From NCBI RefSeq assembly GCF_001723055.1, contig NZ_MDCR01000149.1, positions 1 to 33,079 of the forward strand: a DNA stretch of 33,079 nucleotides, given 5' to 3'. Positions 30,941-33,079 of the stretch are shown here, piece by piece (position 1 is the stretch's first letter; every line of letters begins with the position of its first letter). This DNA comes from Streptomyces niveus (lineage in GTDB: Bacteria; Actinomycetota; Actinomycetes; Streptomycetales; Streptomycetaceae). The notes beneath the pieces are model-generated. The model was not told the DNA's origin. It made no database searches and worked only from the letters and a program-made list of their open reading frames with translations. Position numbers and translations under genes: made by a program.

Positions 30941-32464
30941 TCACTGAGCTGAGCGAGAGGCCTCCGGCTGCTGCCGGGGGCCTCTTGGCCCTTTCGAGGG
31001 CGGCGGCTTCTCGGAGCCGTACAGCCAGGCGTCCCAGAGCGCCGACAGATCGCGGTCCGTCCGCTGCTGCGCGAAGGCGGTGAAGTCGGCGGTGGACGCG
31101 TTGCCGTGCCGGTGCGCCCGCGCCCAGCCGCGTACGAGCGCGAAGAACGCGTCGTCGCCGACCGTCAGCCGGAGCTGATGGAGCACCATGGCGCCGCGCC
31201 CGTACACCGGCCGCGCCGAGATGTCGGCGGCGGTGGGCGGTTCGGCCGGCGGGAAGGCCCAGTTCTCGGCGTCCGCGTACGCCCGGTCGAAGGCGCGCTG
31301 CGCGGGGACGCCGTCCTTCGACTCGGCCCAGAGCCATTCCGCGTACTCGGCGAAGCCCTCGTTGAGCCATATGTCCCGCCAGGACTCGGGGGTCACGGAG
31401 TTGCCGAACCACTGGTGCGTCAGCTCGTGGACGAGGATGCCGGTGCCGCCGGGGCCGGGCAGGAAGGGCCTGTTCTGGGTCTCCAGGTTGTAGTCGGCGT
31501 CGCCGGGCCGCCCGATGATCACGCCGGTGGAGGAGAACGGGTACGGGCCGAAGGTCTTCTCGCCCCACTCCATGATCGCGGGGATCCGCGCGAGCAGACC
31601 GGCGCTGTCGGCGGCGACCGCCGGATCGACGGCGGTGTGGACGGGGATGCCGCCGGCGGCGTCCCGCGAGAGCTTGACGCGGTACGGGCCGACGGCGACC
31701 GTCGCGAGATAGCCGGCCATCGGTTCGGCGCAGTGCCAGTCGAAGACGGTACGCCCGCCGGTCGTCCGCTCGCTCCTCAACTCGCCGTTGGAGATGGCCT
31801 GTTGCCCCTTGGGGACGGTGATCCTGAGGTCGTACGCCGCCTTGTCGCCCGGATGGTGATTGCCGGGGAACCAGGCCATCGAGCCGGTCGGCTGCCCCAG
31901 CGCGACGGAACGCTTCCCCGATCCGATCCAGCCCTCCCGCGTCCTGTCGGCGGCGGTCAGGGTCCGGGGCGTGCCGGAGTAGCGGACGACCGTACGGAAG
32001 GTGGCACCGCGCCCGATGTGCGCGCGGGGGCGCAGCGTCAGCTCCGTACCCGCGCGGCGTACGCCGGCCCGCGCGCCGTCGACGCTCGCGTGGGCGACCG
32101 TCAGACCGGCGAGGTCGAGGTTGAACGCGCTGAGCCGTTGCGTGGCGCGGGCGGTGATCGCGGCGGTGGCGTCGAGGCGGCGGGTGGCCGGGTCGTAGTC
32201 GAGGGTCAGGGCGTAGTGCGTGACGTCGTAGCCGCCGTTGCCGAGGTGCGGGAAGTACGGGTCACCGAGACCGGCGGCGCCGGGGGTGCCCGCCGCACTG
32301 TCTTTCTCGCCCTGTCCCGAGCAGCCGCCGAGGACGAGGACCGGGAGAGCTGTGAGGAGCGCCACCACGACGCGGTAGGGGCGCCGGCGTCGGCTCTGAC
32401 TCCGGGGGAGGCGTCGGCTCAGGCGCTGGCGCTGGCGCTGGTGGACGCTGCGGCGCTGGTGCAC
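30941..32464 (-). CDS. M1-family metallopeptidase lipoprotein
   Basis: A 507-residue secreted peptidase. The N-terminus is long and very basic, followed by a hydrophobic stretch and lipobox LVLGGC (C48), so the mature protein is a surface lipoprotein. Residues about 75-260 are the M1 beta-sandwich (YDVTHYALTLDYDPATRRLD). The substrate loop reads YNLETQNRP in place of GAMEN, and HELTHQWFG (H346, E347, H350) with WLNEGFAEYAEW (E369) forms the zinc site. The C-terminal helical domain of large aminopeptidases is absent, as in short actinobacterial members. The GTG at 32464 lacks a clear ribosome-binding site; an in-frame GTG seven codons later is possible. It is divergent from the next gene. Confidence 0.9.
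   Translation of the reverse strand: MHQRRSVHQRQRQRLSRRLPRSQSRRRRPYRVVVALLTALPVLVLGGCSGQGEKDSAAGTPGAAGLGDPYFPHLGNGGYDVTHYALTLDYDPATRRLDATAAITARATQRLSAFNLDLAGLTVAHASVDGARAGVRRAGTELTLRPRAHIGRGATFRTVVRYSGTPRTLTAADRTREGWIGSGKRSVALGQPTGSMAWFPGNHHPGDKAAYDLRITVPKGQQAISNGELRSERTTGGRTVFDWHCAEPMAGYLATVAVGPYRVKLSRDAAGGIPVHTAVDPAVAADSAGLLARIPAIMEWGEKTFGPYPFSSTGVIIGRPGDADYNLETQNRPFLPGPGGTGILVHELTHQWFGNSVTPESWRDIWLNEGFAEYAEWLWAESKDGVPAQRAFDRAYADAENWAFPPAEPPTAADISARPVYGRGAMVLHQLRLTVGDDAFFALVRGWARAHRHGNASTADFTAFAQQRTDRDLSALWDAWLYGSEKPPPSKGPRGPRQQPEASRSAQ
30956..30985 (+). terminator. Terminator after terD, inside the converging peptidase end
   Basis: AGAGGCCTCCGGC and GCCGGGGGCCTCT pair over 13 bp with one G-U around TGCT, 29 nt past the terD stop, followed by TTGG. 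It lies within the last codons of the converging peptidase gene, so it must be read through as coding sequence on that strand. Confidence 0.72.
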
Positions 32465-32544
32465 GCGGTGATCGTAGGCCGCGCCCGGCCCGCTCCCCGG
32501 CGGGCGGAAACTCGTCCGCGCGGCGCCATGACACCATCGGGCGC

Positions 32545-33042
32545 GTGCTTGACATCGGCTACTCCCTCTCCCGCCGCTTTCCCGATCCCCCGCAGACCGA
32601 CTACCGCCTCGCCGACGTCCGGACCCTGCGGCACGATCTGTTCTGCGGCGATGTGTACCTCGCCGACACCAAGGCCGACCGCGAGGTGTCCACAGGCTGG
32701 GGATGGGTGCCGGTGCTCGACTTCGCCTGGGCGCTGTGCGACATCGTGGAGCAGGTCGACCGCGACCCGCGCGGCAACAGGTCGGCCCACCGGCAGCACG
32801 CCGAGCTGGACTTCACCGAGTCGACGGACCGCATGTTCTTCGAGCGGCGCTTCGGCTGGGTGGACGTGACCGCCGACTGGATGCCCGTCGACGAGCCCCC
32901 TCTCACCTTCGGCCACCGGCTGCTGCGCCGCGAGTCGCGCGACTTCCTGCACGATCTGCTGGCCGATCTCGGGGACATGCACGAGGGTCTGATGGACAAC
33001 CCGATGATCTGGGATCTCCAGGCCCGCTTCCCCCGCGTCTGA
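32545..33042 (+). CDS. Hypothetical protein
   Basis: A 165-residue acidic soluble protein starting at GTG 32545 (MLDIGYSLSRRFPDPPQTDY). No signal or membrane segment is visible. It is rich in Trp, Asp and Phe: VPVLDFAWALCDIVEQVDRD, HAELDFTESTDRMFFERR, FGWVDVTADWMPV, and a helical end (RESRDFLHDLLADLGDMH). I recall similar uncharacterised proteins in Streptomyces but cannot name a function or catalytic residue. It has no ribosome-binding site, so leaderless expression is likely. It is divergent from the M1-type peptidase. After its stop only 37 nt remain in the window. Confidence 0.72.
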   Translation: MLDIGYSLSRRFPDPPQTDYRLADVRTLRHDLFCGDVYLADTKADREVSTGWGWVPVLDFAWALCDIVEQVDRDPRGNRSAHRQHAELDFTESTDRMFFERRFGWVDVTADWMPVDEPPLTFGHRLLRRESRDFLHDLLADLGDMHEGLMDNPMIWDLQARFPRV

Positions 33043-33079
33043 GCCTTCGCGTCCGAGCTCCCGCGGCCCGCCGCCGGAG

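Overview
High G+C content, strong third-position G/C bias, GTG starts and overlapping stop/start junctions point to a Streptomyces-type actinomycete chromosome. The gene set (groEL2, a DUF397/DUF5753 regulator pair, a DasR-like nagKA locus, a CdgB-type diguanylate cyclase, otsA/otsB) fits, and from memory the order resembles the region around cdgB and groEL2 in the S. coelicolor core. Most of the window is ordinary core genome with a small accessory patch on the left.

Layout. 1-2959: the end of a MerR regulator, then an RpiR-type regulator, murQ and a membrane protein (MurNAc-6-phosphate recycling), with an inverted repeat beside the regulator start. 3115-6844: accessory patch with a Phd/RelE-type toxin-antitoxin pair, a small gene pair, an XRE/DUF5753-DUF397 module, a VOC protein, an unknown protein and an HTH gene remnant. 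Three genes here carry apparent 1-nt frameshifts, five in all, while the core genes I read look intact. 6856-10085: a Tat-type secreted beta-propeller protein, an erythromycin-esterase-family protein and a membrane protein. 10216-14398: groEL2 behind a double CIRCE array, a cold-shock protein, a CysO-like sulfur carrier and thrC behind a SAM-I riboswitch. 14659-20066: a GpgS-like glycosyltransferase, a small membrane ORF, otsA, an unusual zinc-ribbon SDR, otsB and a DUF3263 protein. 20077-25630: a sugar-binding lipoprotein divergent from nagK-nagA, a PfkB-type kinase and a class II aldolase. 25656-28725: a CBM-like membrane protein and the cdgB-type cyclase. 29105-33042: flavin reductase, arfB, terD, M1-type lipoprotein peptidase and an unknown protein.

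How the parts connect. MurQ yields GlcNAc-6-phosphate, the substrate of NagA encoded 20 kb away; NagK makes the same intermediate from GlcNAc. Two DasR-like operators lie between the lipoprotein and nagK. OtsA and OtsB form the two-step trehalose route. Regulatory RNA and DNA elements are the most interesting content: the SAM-I riboswitch next to the thrC ribosome-binding site, four evenly spaced CIRCE half-sites, mutually exclusive hairpins before the PfkB kinase, and adjacent Crp-like and BldD-like sites upstream of the cyclase.

I found no CRISPR array, rRNA, tRNA, intact insertion sequence or clearly undescribed multi-gene system. All motif and family calls were made by eye without searches.
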